Of a stretch of DNA of 64,000 nucleotides, positions 21,498-34,400 are shown piece after piece. A model generated the notes under the pieces. The model made no database searches. It saw only the letters and a list, made by a program, of their open reading frames with translations, and had not been told where the DNA came from. Each line of letters starts with the position of its first letter. Position 1 is the stretch's first letter. The translations under genes were made by a program, and so were the position numbers. The stretch spans positions 4,092,001-4,156,000 of the forward strand of contig JALGAS010000006.1 of the NCBI GenBank assembly GCA_023078685.1, given 5' to 3'. This DNA is from Neopestalotiopsis rosae. Taxonomy: Eukaryota; Ascomycota; Sordariomycetes; Amphisphaeriales; Sporocadaceae.

Positions 21498-21600
21498 ATG
21501 GGTGCTCACCAGCTTACAATTAATACACGCTGCTGGTGCCTACCGGTAGGTACTCTGCCAGCTAAATCATTCAAGTTCGTGACAATGGACCAAAGTTTTT
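21498..21600 (+). repeat. dispersed repeat, copy 1 (plus orientation)
   Basis: The stretch GCTCACCAGCTTACAATTAA, then TGCTGGTGCCTACC, then TTCAAGTTCGTGACAATGG recurs inverted at about 47150-47250. The translations share AHQLTINT-x-CWCLPV and FVT. It is probably a fragment of a transposable element or of a repeated gene. Confidence 0.55.
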
Positions 21601-21603
21601 ACG

Positions 21604-21628
21604 AAGGTGAAACGGGTATCTTGGGCCC
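21604..21628 (+). repeat. short duplicate of the 19682 gene's tail
   Basis: 24 of 25 bases match 20394-20418, the codons for KVKRVSWA. It lies just after the dispersed repeat and no other family sequence is visible around it. Confidence 0.6.
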
Positions 21629-21771
21629 ATTTCTGCCACTTCAGCAACGAATCTTGCTGATCCGTCTTTTTGGGATCCTTTCATTCGAAGTATTTTTCTG
21701 CTGAGCGAGCTTTACCTCTCTTCAGCCACTTCTAGCGTCCAAGACCACCAGCTTCCTGACAGCAGCTCGCA

Positions 21772-21996
21772 ATGGACAGTCCCGAGCCTTTCTTCCTCTT
21801 CGAGGGAGCGGTTTTACATCCCATCGCATACGGTCCCGAGACTAAAGTCGATCAAGCCGACAAGGACCATGAGCGTCCCACTCTAGCAACCGACGCAGAG
21901 ATTACACAGTTTCTTGGAAGAGAGCTACTGTACCGGAAGAATGCCAACCTCCAAGCTGCCAGCCAAGAGAGAGCCTGGCGCTCAAAGTACCGTTGA
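21772..21996 (+). CDS. hypothetical 74-residue protein or first exon
   Basis: The ATG at 21772 in a good context (GCAATGG) opens MDSPEPFFLFEGAVLHPIAY..., 74 residues to a TGA. In a second frame the sequence continues protein-like past that stop (LKVPLSTVYIPDKGISRRAL, ERFERLST, stop near 22058), so the true gene may be spliced or frameshifted. No domain recognised. Confidence 0.3.
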   Translation: MDSPEPFFLFEGAVLHPIAYGPETKVDQADKDHERPTLATDAEITQFLGRELLYRKNANLQAASQERAWRSKYR

Positions 21997-22769
21997 GCAC
22001 GGTTTACATCCCCGACAAGGGAATCAGCAGGCGGGCTCTGGAAAGATTCGAGAGATTGTCGACTTGAGCTCTAGGGAACAATACTGGCAGACTTCTCATA
22101 CAAACGCCCTGAGATTAGATGTACTTCAGGACTATAACGGCCCGTTGACCGGGCCCGTGCGTCCGTACCTAGTTAGGTTAGATAGTTCGTAGGAGGGTTG
22201 CACTGAAGGTTAGTCCTTCAGCGCAACAACAACGTAATACACAGACCCTTACAAGGACAACGGCGTGGCCCGCAGTCAATGAGCGTCCACTTTACAGAGC
22301 AATGGCGCATATTGTGATACCAGGTGACATTCAAGAATGATGATGTGATACCGAATAGACGGTGCGTTTTGGGGGCACATCTATAGGCGCTGTACAACAA
22401 ATGTTGGGCGAGTTTTGCCTACCCTACCACAAGATTGCAGAACCAAAACCGATCTCTTCAGGAATATTAGAACCATAATCGCTCTTTTGCGCTTATTTAG
22501 TCCCTCGGGATCTAGTTTGATCAAATCTCGCAAGGTTCCATGAAACATTGACCACGGCAGATCCAATGTGCAGCGGGTATTCCATTGATTTGCTGATGAT
22601 GTACATATTTCGTTGAGAATATCGGCATGGCATCTGTTGCCCATCATTGATACCCAAACCGTCCAATCTATAAAACGCCGATCCCCAATGCTTAACCACC
22701 AATGATCATTATACAGTGTTGAATGTGCCTATTTTATCCCCCAATGTCATGATAGAATGCCTTTTTGAT
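21997..22769. other. intergenic, no supported gene
   Basis: Only short unsupported frames. It includes the 3' flank of the lipoyl synthase gene, which reads in from the right on the minus strand. Confidence 0.5.
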
Positions 22770-24014
22770 TTATAGTTGCGGCTCCATGGCCACGGCCTCT
22801 CCCAGCTTGCCCTCTGCGGCGGCGGCCACCTTTTCGCCGGCACGCTTCTTGAGAACGTTTTCGATAAAGGCTTCACCGGCCTTGTAACTGCTCCGTACCA
22901 GGGGCCCACTGGCGACGTAGAGGAAACCCATGTCGAGGGCTCGCTGGCGCCACATCTCAAACTCGTCGGGAGTGACGTACTTTTCGACCTTGAGGTGGCG
23001 CTTGGTGGGCCGCATGTACTGGCCAAAGGTGACCACGTCGACGCGCGCCTTGCGCAGCTCCCTCAATGCATCCTCGACTTCATGCTCCTGCTCGCCCAGT
23101 CCCAGCATCAGACTGGTCTTTGTAATGATGCCCTGGTCTCCTCGCACATCCTTGACGTGATTCAGGACCTTGAGACTCTGCCTAAAGGTTGCTCGTCGGT
23201 CACGCACGTACGGCGTGAGACCCTCTACGGTCTCGACATTGTGTGCGTAGACATCCAGACCACTGTCGGCGACAATCTTGACCATGTCGAGATCGCCTCT
23301 GAAATCTCCCGTCAGGGCCTCGACAAGCAGACTGGGCTTCTTTTGCTTGATCTTGCTAATGGTCTCGGCAAAGTGGCGAGCACCACCGTCGGCCAAGTCG
23401 TCACGGTCGACGCTCGTGAGCACAACGTATCCCAGCCCCCATCGCGCCAAGGCCTCGGCGGTGTTCTCGGGCTCGTGAGGGTCCAGCGCTGCGGGCTTTC
23501 GGTTCGTCTTTACACTGCAGAATCGGCATCCTCGCGTGCACGTGTCGCCCATGAGCATGATGGTGGCCGTGGCCGCATTCTTGTTGTCGCCACCCCAGCA
23601 GTCCGAGATGTTGGGACAGCGGGCTTCCTCACAGACGGTGTGCAGTCCGAGACCGCGCAGGTCCTTCTTGATCTTTTTGTAGTTTGAGTTGCCGGCGGGG
23701 ATGGGCGTCTTGAGCCACTCGGGCAGGCGGGTGATGGTCCTCCTGTTCGAGGCCGGTCCGACTTCGGCGGTACGCAGGGTGTAGGCTTCAGTGGCGGGCA
23801 GGGAAGACTCGCGCGAGGAGATGAAGTCGTCGAGGGAGGCCACGGTGGTGTTCTTGAAGTAGGTCGGACGTCTCGTCGGGGTGCCAGCCGGGTTGGCGGT
23901 CGTTGGCGACGGGGTGTCTGGTACGGTGGCGTAGGTCCTCGCCGCGGTAAAAGATGCGCCAGCAGCCCGCTGCAGAGGGGCGCGGATGCGCTGGAGGGTC
24001 GGTGCAGACGCCAT
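22770..24014 (-). CDS. LIP5: mitochondrial lipoyl synthase
   Basis: Radical-SAM enzyme that inserts two sulfur atoms into octanoyl groups on lipoyl domains and H-protein, making the lipoyl cofactor of pyruvate and 2-oxoglutarate dehydrogenases and the glycine cleavage system. A single exon of 414 residues. The N-terminus is rich in Arg, Ala, Ser and Thr without acidic residues for about 30 residues, as in a mitochondrial presequence. The auxiliary cluster cysteines are [12 protein letters not shown] (128, 133, 139) and the radical-SAM cysteines are CTRGCRFC (159, 163, 166). Other landmarks are [41 protein letters not shown] and [12 protein letters not shown]. It is a conserved housekeeping gene, with higher GC than the repeated region to its left. 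Confidence 0.96.
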   Translation of the reverse strand: MASAPTLQRIRAPLQRAAGASFTAARTYATVPDTPSPTTANPAGTPTRRPTYFKNTTVASLDDFISSRESSLPATEAYTLRTAEVGPASNRRTITRLPEWLKTPIPAGNSNYKKIKKDLRGLGLHTVCEEARCPNISDCWGGDNKNAATATIMLMGDTCTRGCRFCSVKTNRKPAALDPHEPENTAEALARWGLGYVVLTSVDRDDLADGGARHFAETISKIKQKKPSLLVEALTGDFRGDLDMVKIVADSGLDVYAHNVETVEGLTPYVRDRRATFRQSLKVLNHVKDVRGDQGIITKTSLMLGLGEQEHEVEDALRELRKARVDVVTFGQYMRPTKRHLKVEKYVTPDEFEMWRQRALDMGFLYVASGPLVRSSYKAGEAFIENVLKKRAGEKVAAAAEGKLGEAVAMEPQL

Positions 24015-26489
24015 TTCTGGACTCGAGAGACCCGAGCTAAGTCAATGAAGAAGACGAAGCAGATGCAGGAGCAGCAGGAAATTCCTTTGTGTCGGCCTTG
24101 TCGCTTCCCTCGTTTGACGGTGTCGCGGATTCGAGGCGAGGGAAAAGATTAGACTGAAGCTTGCTGAAGTCCCTCGATTACGAGATCAGTGATCGCCATT
24201 GGCCCCATTGAAATTTTTGGGGCGAAGAGTCGGGTTGGAGCGGAATTTGCCGGGCCTTCACCAGGTGACCGGGATCCTGACGGGAACTATTCCGTAGTTT
24301 CGGCGCCCGGTACGTACCTTGACCTGCACAACAGTGAATAGTCGGACACTCGTCCGAATTCTTTCCTACTGCCATTTGAAACTTGACCATGTAATTTCAC
24401 GCCTCACAATGTTGCTAAGATCTAATTATGAATTCCTCTTCTCCACAAACTCAACACTCGCCGAAGGTTATCCATGACGTTGATCGTTTTGATCTGATTA
24501 ATGAGTGATCGAACTTTCACACTTGCCCCCTAGCAGAATGCAATCACACGACGGCTAACAGAGCATTATATGAAACTGTCTACTGATAAGCAGGTCATGG
24601 CGTGGGCAAGTATCGTGATACTCACTTCATTGCGTCCCACCTTGTGTCTACGCCCATGATTAGGACCAAGACCCAAGCTCTGTTAAGCAGATGTCGTTTA
24701 CAACCTGAAGATTTAGAACAGCGACAACAACTTCTCGCAGTAAGCTTTTAGATCGAATAAGTATGACAAGGATGCCTGATTTCAGTGCTGCTAATTGAAC
24801 TAGGAGCGGTAGCACTGGCGAAGGTTGAGTGATTCGTTTGGAGGAGATTTCAGCGACTAAGGATTATCGCAACGAGATTTCCAAGTTGGGCGAGGAGCAA
24901 CACCAGCGTTCTGATATCACTACATGACATTGAAGTAATTAGGACCTACTGCGATTCACTGGACCATGCCCGATATCAAGCTCCTCAGCACCTTTCTTTT
25001 GAGGCTCGATGGCATAAACTGAGATGTCTCTGTTACACTCTTTTGATCATATCTTTCTCTTTGCAATAGCTCAGATGGTGCAGCAATAGGCAACTGGTTT
25101 ATGTCGTTGTTGAGATCGAATAGTGGAAAAACAAAATGCGATCTCGGAGCACACCCATGAACAGGGGCAGCATGAGCATAAGCATACTTGGCGGACATGG
25201 CATCTCGACCTCGGACATGCGCTGTGACTGGGTCTGACCATTTTTAGAAACACAGGTTATAAAAGGTGTACGAAGAGTCAACTCCAAACCCATCACTTCG
25301 GGAAGCCGTGGAAACCACAGCTGCTGCTCGAGCTCGACATGGCGACCTGGTAAATCAGTGCAGCCGGATATATCGCGGGAGATGGAACAGCTAGTGCACC
25401 ATGCAAAGTTGACAGATGGCTGAGGGTGCTGGCAGAATCATTAAGGAAGGCTCAGGAGCATGAGACGGAACTTCGTTGCGAATCTCGACCACCGGTTGTC
25501 ATAGTGAACACGGGCCTAGACCCACGCCAGCAAGTAACGACCATGTGGCCATAAAAGCACAGAGTGCACAAGGATTGGATCAAGAAACTTGGGAAATTAA
25601 GTCTGATATCGTTGGTTGCTTATTTGATATTGCCCAGCTACACCGGTTGACGGTGGTGTAGATTTTGCGGATGGCGTCGGCGGAAGAGGTCGCAATGCTG
25701 CGACTCGATTATCAATGCGATGAATAGGTAAGGTGGTTATTTGGCACCGGCTAGAGAAGTGATGATACGCAAAGAGTTGCCTGCAATCCACATGCAAATC
25801 CAAGGCCGATGCGATTCGCGCGCCGCTGACACTTACATCGCATTATTGTCTCAGACCGGCATCTTCCGTTGATAGAAAGTTCCTGGGCAAGCGCGCGACT
25901 AGCGCTGGAATACAGAACAAGCCGTGCCGCGCACACTTTTGGGTGGCGGGCCAAGTACAATCGGATCATGCTGGCTTTGGCTGGCACATGGCGCAGTCTA
26001 TGATTCGTCTATTTCAGGCCTCATCTTGTAGATGGAATCGATGTCCGACTATTCTGTATATATTGACTCTTTTTCGGCAGGTTTTCCCGACCGATCCTTC
26101 CCATCGAAAGCACTTTTGAGTTTTCCGCCCGAGGTCTATCGGTCCCACAGTCTTTGCTTCGGGAGTGTAAGGTATGAAATAAAGAACACGTTCACGTTCA
26201 CAGGCGCGGCATGGTGCTCGCAACCTGGACAATTGATACTGCTTGGATCAGACTATACGCGACAGGCCAGGACGCCCATGGCGTTCCGTGATCAGATACT
26301 ACTTGGAGTGATAGCAATATTAATATTTGTTGTAATAGAACGAGAGGTCTATCATACAAGTCTCTTTAATAATACCAGGGAAAACTGCTTAATGAATGGG
26401 TATCTTCTTTTCTCTCTCTTTTATTTTCATGAGCAATGAACAAACGAAAAGAGCACTAAATAAAACAATAACATCATGCATATAAGCCT
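24015..26489. other. gene-poor region, no supported gene
   Basis: About 2.5 kb. The first few hundred bases should contain the lipoyl synthase promoter. Farther on there are only short overlapping frames on both strands (for example minus 25198-24956) with no domain, splice or start support; the sequence around 26320-26510 is AT-rich. It may be decayed coding or repeat DNA. Confidence 0.45.
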
Positions 26490-27600
26490 TCAGTAACTCG
26501 TCTTTTTCACTAACAAAAAAAGAAACAGCATGAAATTGGCTATCCCTTTTCCCTCTCCAAAGAGCCACGAGACAACATGACGGGAATAAACCAGTCTCAA
26601 ATCAGTCCAGAAAGATCGATGGCGAATAATCCCACGCAAATCATCGGGAATCACTTTGACTTCAAAGCTGGTCATGCAATGCAATTTGCTCAAAATCTCT
26701 CGCCGTCCACTTAGACAAGACAGAAAAGTGAAGACGATTTCCCTTGGCCATGACTCGTATCTCATCTGCAGTGCAACTCCAGATCTGATATATCGCGGCG
26801 AAAGGTCACTAACGTGTGAGCATATCTTGGCAAATTCTTGTTCTCTGCTTAGTGGACGAGCTACCGCTGTGTTCGTGATGGCTTCCATAGGTATAATGCT
26901 TGCATAAGCTGTTTTTGGACCATATCCATCATAGAATCGAAGACTTTGATGCGTATTGTCTTTCGGAAAAACTTGAAAAATGATCTCGAGTCGTCCGCCC
27001 AGCAAGTTGTGAGATGAGCGACGTGACTCGTACAAGATACGCAGCTTTGCATGCCTCGAAATCGAAATGGTGACTAAGGGTTACGTCTGTCGGAAGTGGA
27101 ACAAGGGATAGATCTTGTCTCGAGCCGAAGGAACGACTATGATCTATGGCCTGATGTGAAGTCTGAGACGCACAATCTTTGCTTCTATGCCAACGGAAAC
27201 TTCCATCTTATCTAAGAAGACTTGATCAAATGCAATCGTGCTGATGAGCCTCAATCGAGCACGTGGACGAGATAGTGTGCTTCTTTCTGAACATGATCTG
27301 GCGGCTCTTTTGGCAGTCTGCACTAGATAGACGGGTTCCTGGAATAGTACCGATCGGTGGCAGCTTGGAGTAAGACAAGGAAATATTTGCGTTAGCAGTG
27401 TACCTAGATGCAGATTGTTAGGAAGCCGGATCGTGCTGCCATAACTACCATGAACGCGTAGGTGCCTACACGCGTCTGGTTGATAATCTTCGATCATCAT
27501 GGCAAGGATATAGGCTACCAAGAATTGGGAATTTGGCGTACAATGCCAAAGTAATGGAGAATCAACTATCCCATTGAACCGGGAATGGATCGATCACTGA
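26490..27600 (-). pseudogene. long reading frame with two internal stops, unidentified
   Basis: On the minus strand one frame stays open from about 27590 to 26490 except for a TAG near 27144 and a TAA near 27090. Protein-like text continues in the same frame on both sides: IVDSPLLWHCTPNSQFLVAY, MVAYILAMMIEDYQPDACRH (27521 side), LRLISTIAFDQVFLDKMEVS, then LGGRLEIIFQVFPKDNTHQS and CHVSDLSPRYIRSG-like text. Both stops could come from single transitions (TGG to TAG, CAA to TAA), as repeat-induced point mutation produces. No convincing ATG at the 5' end. I do not recognise the protein. Confidence 0.4.
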
Positions 27601-28477
27601 ACTTTGTCCCATGGGAAACCGGCATTCGGCAAATACAGCACTACAATGCCAAGTGCCAAGATGGAGTGGTCGACGCTTAAATCATCACCAACGACGATTT
27701 GCCAAGTGCTGTCAAATGAGTCGTCTGAGACAACGGAAAGCTCCTCCCATGGTATACACATCTCTGCACTTAGCTATTGTTTGATATGGGCTGTTGTCTC
27801 CCGATATTATTGCTATTTTCCCAGCCGATTCCTGTCATTCTCGACGTGGGTGAAATCCACTGCTACATTTAGCAGAGAAGTCTTTCAATGTGGATACCGC
27901 AGTGGGCCATATCATAGGGCTGAATTTAAGCATTGAGCATGCAGCAAACCGTTGGCAAACCGGTCAAGAAACCCCACAGCGGCCCCTGAGCCTGGCACTT
28001 GTGAACCCTATCTGAATGGTGCCTTACAGGGCTTTGCAGGGCTGTCAGGGCTCAGCCAGATTAAAATCTCAGATGTAAGTCGCCTAGACGTCCAGAGCCA
28101 CTCATGATCCAATCACCTGCAATGTCTCAGCCGTATTCGTTATCGGGAAGGAGGCCGCCGTTCCTGGCACTATTAGTGGATTGCGGAGCTCCATCCGCAA
28201 GGCCAAGCAGAATGGTCTTGCATATGATGGGAATATGGTTTTAAGCATACCAAAATCTGGGAATATTGCCATGTGAATGATGAGATGGAGGATTTTTGGA
28301 GTTGTCCTAAGCGCTAGGGCGATTGTATATCGTCCGGTATAATATCCAGGGGAAGACGACCAGTCTCTTGATAAGGATCCATGGATCCGAAAATCTAGAA
28401 CGAGTTGAACACACTCTTTTTATACACTCTTTTTGATTTGCAACAGACACTCTTTGCTAGTAACTAGTGTGTTTACC
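27601..28477. other. intergenic upstream of the giant surface-protein gene
   Basis: No supported gene. A short imperfect repeat (CAGGGCT at 28027-28056) is present. TATACACTC at about 28421-28429, 50 nt before the ATG, may be the core promoter of the 28478 gene. Confidence 0.45.
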
Positions 28478-31400
28478 ATGTTGCTGCCAAAGGTGCTTCT
28501 TGCGCTTGTCGTTGGAAGTTGCCATGGCGGGCACATTGGGGAACATGCCGACCCACATGCACAAGGCGGATCCATTTGTCGCACCTATGTGAGAACAAGC
28601 ATGATTCTTGGGCCTTCTCCAACGGAATCATACCCTTATCATGGCCCAAGTACGACGTCTATGGGTGAGCCGACTGTGATACCGACCTCGTCAAGTACGA
28701 CCAGTGTTTCCAAATCAATTTCATCGGAGACCTCTCGATTTTCATCTACTGATGACGGTGCATTCACTTCTACTTCGTCAAGCACGACCCCGACCTCTTC
28801 AACGGAAGGTGAAACACTGACGGCTACGGACACTGTCACATCGGACGTGACTTCCACATTAACCGATGACATCACCACCACGGATACCGAGGATCTGACA
28901 GCAACGGAGACAGACACGATTACTGATGATCTGACAGCGACTGATACTGACACTACTACCCGAGATCTGACCGTAACAGACGATTTGACATTCACGGCAA
29001 CCACGACAGATATCTCGAGCACCACGGCCATCTCAGTCTCTGACATTACCGATGTCTCAACTGTAACAGACGATAGAACCGTGACCGACGACAGCACCGT
29101 GACCGACGATCTCACTGTGACGGACGACCTGAGTTTCACGGCGACAACGACGGATATATCGAGTGTTACGGCCACTTCAATCTCTGACATTACGGACATT
29201 GCTACTGTGACTGACGATAGGACTATAACCGATGACCTGACGGCGACCACGACGGCAATCTCTGATATTACCGATGTTTCTGTTTCTGTTTCTAGGACTA
29301 CCATCATCTCGGAGATCACCAGTTTGGGAACGGTCACTGACATCACAACCGAAATTGACGTATCAGTCTCAGTCTCAGTCTCCATTTCGGAAATCACGGA
29401 TGTCGTCACGGATATTTCTAGCATCATTGGCACATCAGATATCATCTCGGATGTGACAATAACGGATATTTTGACCGAAATTTCAAGCACCGTTCGCACA
29501 TCAGACATTATATCAGACGTGACAGTCACAGATATTTCAGCTACTACGGCTGTTAGTACGTCAGATATCACTATTGTATCAAGTACGACTGCCATCTCGA
29601 TTTCGGACATCACTGCGACAACTACGGCTTTAAGCAGTGCAACTATTACAGAGCCAATCACTGTGACAGGTAGGATCTCGAAATTATTGTCAATATGCTG
29701 TCAATGCACTAATCATACACTGCGACAGCCACCTCAACTTCATCGGTGCTACTTTCCATCTCAGTCTCTGTCTCTGTCAGTATTGCTGAGCCAGGTATTC
29801 AACCAGCGCCAACTGCGATCAAGCGTACTTTTAAAGAATGGGCCAAAGATCAGTGGAAGCGTCAATCAACTCAAAATGAAACTGCCGAGCTCGAGGAATT
29901 GAATGGCTTTTTCAGCAACGACACGATCGAGCATCCTGACGCTTGCTCAAGCGCAGTGGTCTTTCGCTTGTCCGGAGGTCGGCTCGAGGATGACAATGGC
30001 TTCCTCGGGGTGGATCCCGGAGTTGATTACATCAGATTGGTTGGCGAACGCGGAGGGTCCATCACTCGAACGTTTGACGTTGAAAACGAGATACTGACCT
30101 GGAGAAACGAGTCTTTTTCTGGTGGACGAGCTGGATTTTGTCAGACGAGTAATGGCGAAGTATATGCCACATTTGCTCAGAATGCTGGTCCTGTCAATTG
30201 CACCAGTATCAACATTATTGTGTACGAAGCTGGTCAATGCCAAAATGGAGTCATCGTCTCGACGGCATCTTCCAGCACCACTACAGCCCTGGTCACCGCC
30301 ATAACTACTGGCCCAGTTGCCGGTTTCTTTACTGTTGACGGAACCGTTATCGAGACTGCCGTTCCAGTGACAGTCTTTGGCGTAAGTACCCACTAATATT
30401 CGGGATGAGCCAAAGATACTGACACATTTGAACTTCACTAGCCTACCGCTGGAACAACTACAGTTTCCGGCAGAGGAACAGTCCTCCCGGCGGTCATAGT
30501 TACAGTTCCGTTCTCAACAAGCACCCTGATCGTGACGGGGCCGACCCCGGGCACTTCCATAATTCCACAATCAGGACTGTCACCTGCTGTGGAGATTATA
30601 ACTACAACACCCGGTGCGACAATAACTTCCACAGTCTATGGTGTGAGTATTCCACGTGGTTTCCCATGTGATCGAGATGGAGGAACTACGCTGACAGATT
30701 TTGAATTATACTAGCCTGTTCCTGGTACTTCTATCAGACCTGCAAGTGGCACATTCCGGGCCGAGGCGGTCGTGACTATTGCGCCAGACCCCTTTACCAC
30801 AACGACCTTTGTGGCATCGGGCCTTGATGGAACCTGTAAGTTTGCCTATCTTGTACATAAATATGTCAACATCTCTTCTCTATATTTGATGTATAACCTT
30901 GGCACGTTGTTTTCATTCTGGATCATTTCTCGCCTACAATCTCTGTCCTTTTGCCATCTCTTCGCCTTCTTCTCAGCTTGACAACATAGCTTTGCGATTT
31001 GTGCAAATCAAAGAGAAAAGCTCAACACATGTTCAAAGCTAACATATTGTCTAGCGACTATTCCAGCAAGCGGCACGTTTCAGGGCGAAGTCATAGTCAC
31101 AATAGTTGTATCTACTGTCACTTCGATTACTACAGGTCCTGTGCAAGGGTTCTCGACCATTCCTGCTAGCGGTAGCATTGGTGCTACTGTCATAGAAACG
31201 ATCGTCCCTATTACGACCACAGGCCCCACACCAGGGACGACAACTGTTGCAGGAAGCGGTACCAATTTGCCCTCCGTTTTCGTTACTGTTACCCCTTCAC
31301 TGACGATAACGTCGACGGTGTTTGGTCCATCCCCCGGTACTTCGTTTATTCCCGCCTCTGGCACACGGCCAGCGGTGGAAATTATCACGTTACAAGAAGG

Positions 31401-34400
31401 CCAGCCCGTGACAAGCATTACGACTGGCCCGGTGTCGGGCATCAGCACTATACCGGGAACTGCACCTGGATCTCCTGGCACTATTATCATCACGGAAGTT
31501 CCAGTATTTAGCACCACTACGGGTCCGTTGGCTGGCACGAGCACGATTCTAGGAACCGGGTTACAGCCTCCGACCATTGTAATTACTGTTCCATACAGTA
31601 CAATAACGACCTTTGTTCCCGGAAACACTCCAGGTACTTCATTGATTCCAGGTTCTGGCACTTTTCCCGCAACGTAAGTGACTTTGGGCGGACAGTTTAC
31701 AAGCACTATCCCATATCTCCCCAATCATGTTCAAGGACTACTTATTAATGATTCCACAGGGCTATTGTCACCACAGTACCTGGAACGTCAACCAGTTTTG
31801 TACGAGGCCCAACAGCCGGGACGCAAACCATTGCAGCTACAGGTACTTTCGCAGCCGTTCTTGTCATCACTACGACCGGCCCTACCTCTACAACGTTCGT
31901 CGAAGGTCTCACTGCTGGCACTACAATCATCCAGGGATCAGGGACTGCGCCGAATATTGAACGCATCACTACAGTGCCTGGACAGGCTTTTACACGGCGA
32001 ACGACTGGATTGACGGCAGGCACATCCACAATTCTGGACAGCAACTCTTTCCCAGTCACTGTCATCATTACTCAAACAGTCTTGACTCGATACACGACAG
32101 GCACCCAAGATGGGACCTCTACTATCCTGGACGCCAATTCCCTTCCCGCTACCATTGTAGTCACCAATACAGTGGACACGAGACATGTTACCGGTCCAGT
32201 TATGGGAACATCGACAATTCTGAATAGCAACTCTGTACCAGCAACTTTGGTTATCACAGAGACCGTGGCCGTTCGCTATACCACTGGCCCTGTGGCAGGC
32301 GTGTCGACAATCCTGGACAGTAACTCAGAGCCGGCTACCCTCATTGTGACTGAAGTCGTCAGGACAAGCTACACAACTGGCAGCCAAGAGGGCACCTCCA
32401 CGATTCTGGATGCTAACTCTATCCCTGCAACCCTCATTATAACTGAAACGGTCAGAACGCAGTACACAACAGGTCCAGCCCGAGGCACGTCTACGGTCTT
32501 CGATGCCAATTCCGTACCGGCCACAATCTTCATCACGGAAACTGTAGCCCTGATCACCGTGACGGGACCCACAGCTGGCGTTGAAACGATCTTTGACTCA
32601 AATTCCGAACCAGTTTCCATCATCATAACAGACACTCTTTCCACAAGCTACACCATAGGTCCAGCCCAGGGAAGTGTTACAAGTGGGTTCCTTGTGGTTG
32701 TTACCGAGGTTCCCAGTACAAGCACTACTTTAGGTCCTGTTGCCGGCACTCTCACTATACCTAGATCTGGGACGATGCCACCTTTGGTCGTTGTTACTGA
32801 TCCTCTAGCCACGGTGACTTCGACGATCATCGGGCCCGTTGCTGGAACTTCAACGGTCCTCCAAAGTGGTACTATTCCGGGCACCATTATCGTTACCGAT
32901 CCATTTGCCACAGTGACCTCGACTGTCATTGGGCCGATCCAAGGCACACTAACCGTCCCGCAAAGTGGTACCATCCCCGGCACCGTGATTATCACGGATA
33001 CAGCAGCAACGATCACCTCGACAGTTATCGGACCTGTCCCCGGGACTTCAGTTATCTCACAGAGTGGCACTGTACCCGGGACCATTATCATCACCGATCA
33101 AGCAAGTACAGTCACCACGACTGTAATAGGTCCCATCCTCGGAACTTCGATTATTTCCCAAAGTGGTACTATTCCTGGCACTGTGATTGTGACCGATCCT
33201 GCAGCGACTATTACCACAACAATTATCGGGCCCGTTCCCGGAACCTCTGTTGTCCAGCAGAGCGGTACCATCCCCGGCACTGTTATTATTACCGACCCAT
33301 TCGCCACAGTGAGTTCAACTGTTATTGGCCCCGTTCCAGGAACTCTAACTATACCTCAATTTGGAACGATTCCTGGTACGATCATTATCACCGATCAAGC
33401 TACTACAGTCACGTCCATGGTTGTGGGTCCTATCGCCGGTACCTCCACGGTCCAACAAAGCGGTACGATTCCAGGCACTATTATTATCACAGATCCAGCA
33501 GCTACAATTACTTCGACTGTAATCGGACCATCTGCCGGTACCAGTACAATACCACAGAGCGATACGGTCCCGGGCACAGTGATTGTGACTGATATTGCAT
33601 CAACTGTGACATCTATTGTGGTCGGTCCCATACTGGGCACATCTACTATCTCACAAATAGGCACAATCCCAGGCACTGTTATAATCACGGACCCCGCTGC
33701 CACAATTACCAGAACTGTGATCGGCAGTTTAGCCGGAACTTCCACGGTGCCCCAATCTGGTACAATTCCCGGAACGGTGATTATCACGGACCCGGCCGCA
33801 ACCATTACGTCCATGGTCGTGGGTCCAATAGCAGGCACCTCGACCATCCCCCAAAGCGGCACAATACCAGGCACTATTATTATTACCGATCCGGCTGCGA
33901 CAATTACGAGAACGGTACTAGGCCCGTCGGCCGGCACTTCAGTTATACCACAGAGCGACACGATTCCCGGCACTGTCATTGTCACCGATCCATTTGCTAC
34001 CGTAACGACAACGGTCATCGGAAATTTGCCTGGTACATCATCGGTGGCGCAAAGTGGCACCGTCCCAGGAACTGTCATCGTTACCGATCCATTTGCGACA
34101 GTAACTACAACCGTTATTGGACAAATTCCTGGCAAATCAACAGTCGCCCAAAGTGGCACCGTCCCGGGAACTGTTATTGTTACTGATCCGTTTGCAACCG
34201 TGACTTCCACCGTGATAGGACCTGTTCCGGGAACCCTGACGGTGCCTCAATCGGGCACGATCCCCGGCACCGTTATTGTCACTGACCCGTTTGCTACAGT
34301 GACATCGACCGTGATAGGGCCTATTGGTGGCACATTGACAATCTCTCAGTCAGGTACCATTCCGGGAACTGTGATTGTTACGGACCCAGCTTCCACGGTG

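Noticed and set aside
28639..29661. 340-codon open frame on the minus strand inside exon 1 of the surface-protein gene
   Set aside because: It is the mirror of the Thr/Ser/Asp repeat coding sequence; biased codons keep the opposite strand open. No start context, splice sites or domain of its own.
33395..34210. 271-codon minus-strand frame in the 99-bp repeat array, and shorter ones beside it
   Set aside because: Same cause: an antisense shadow of a repeated, stop-poor coding unit.
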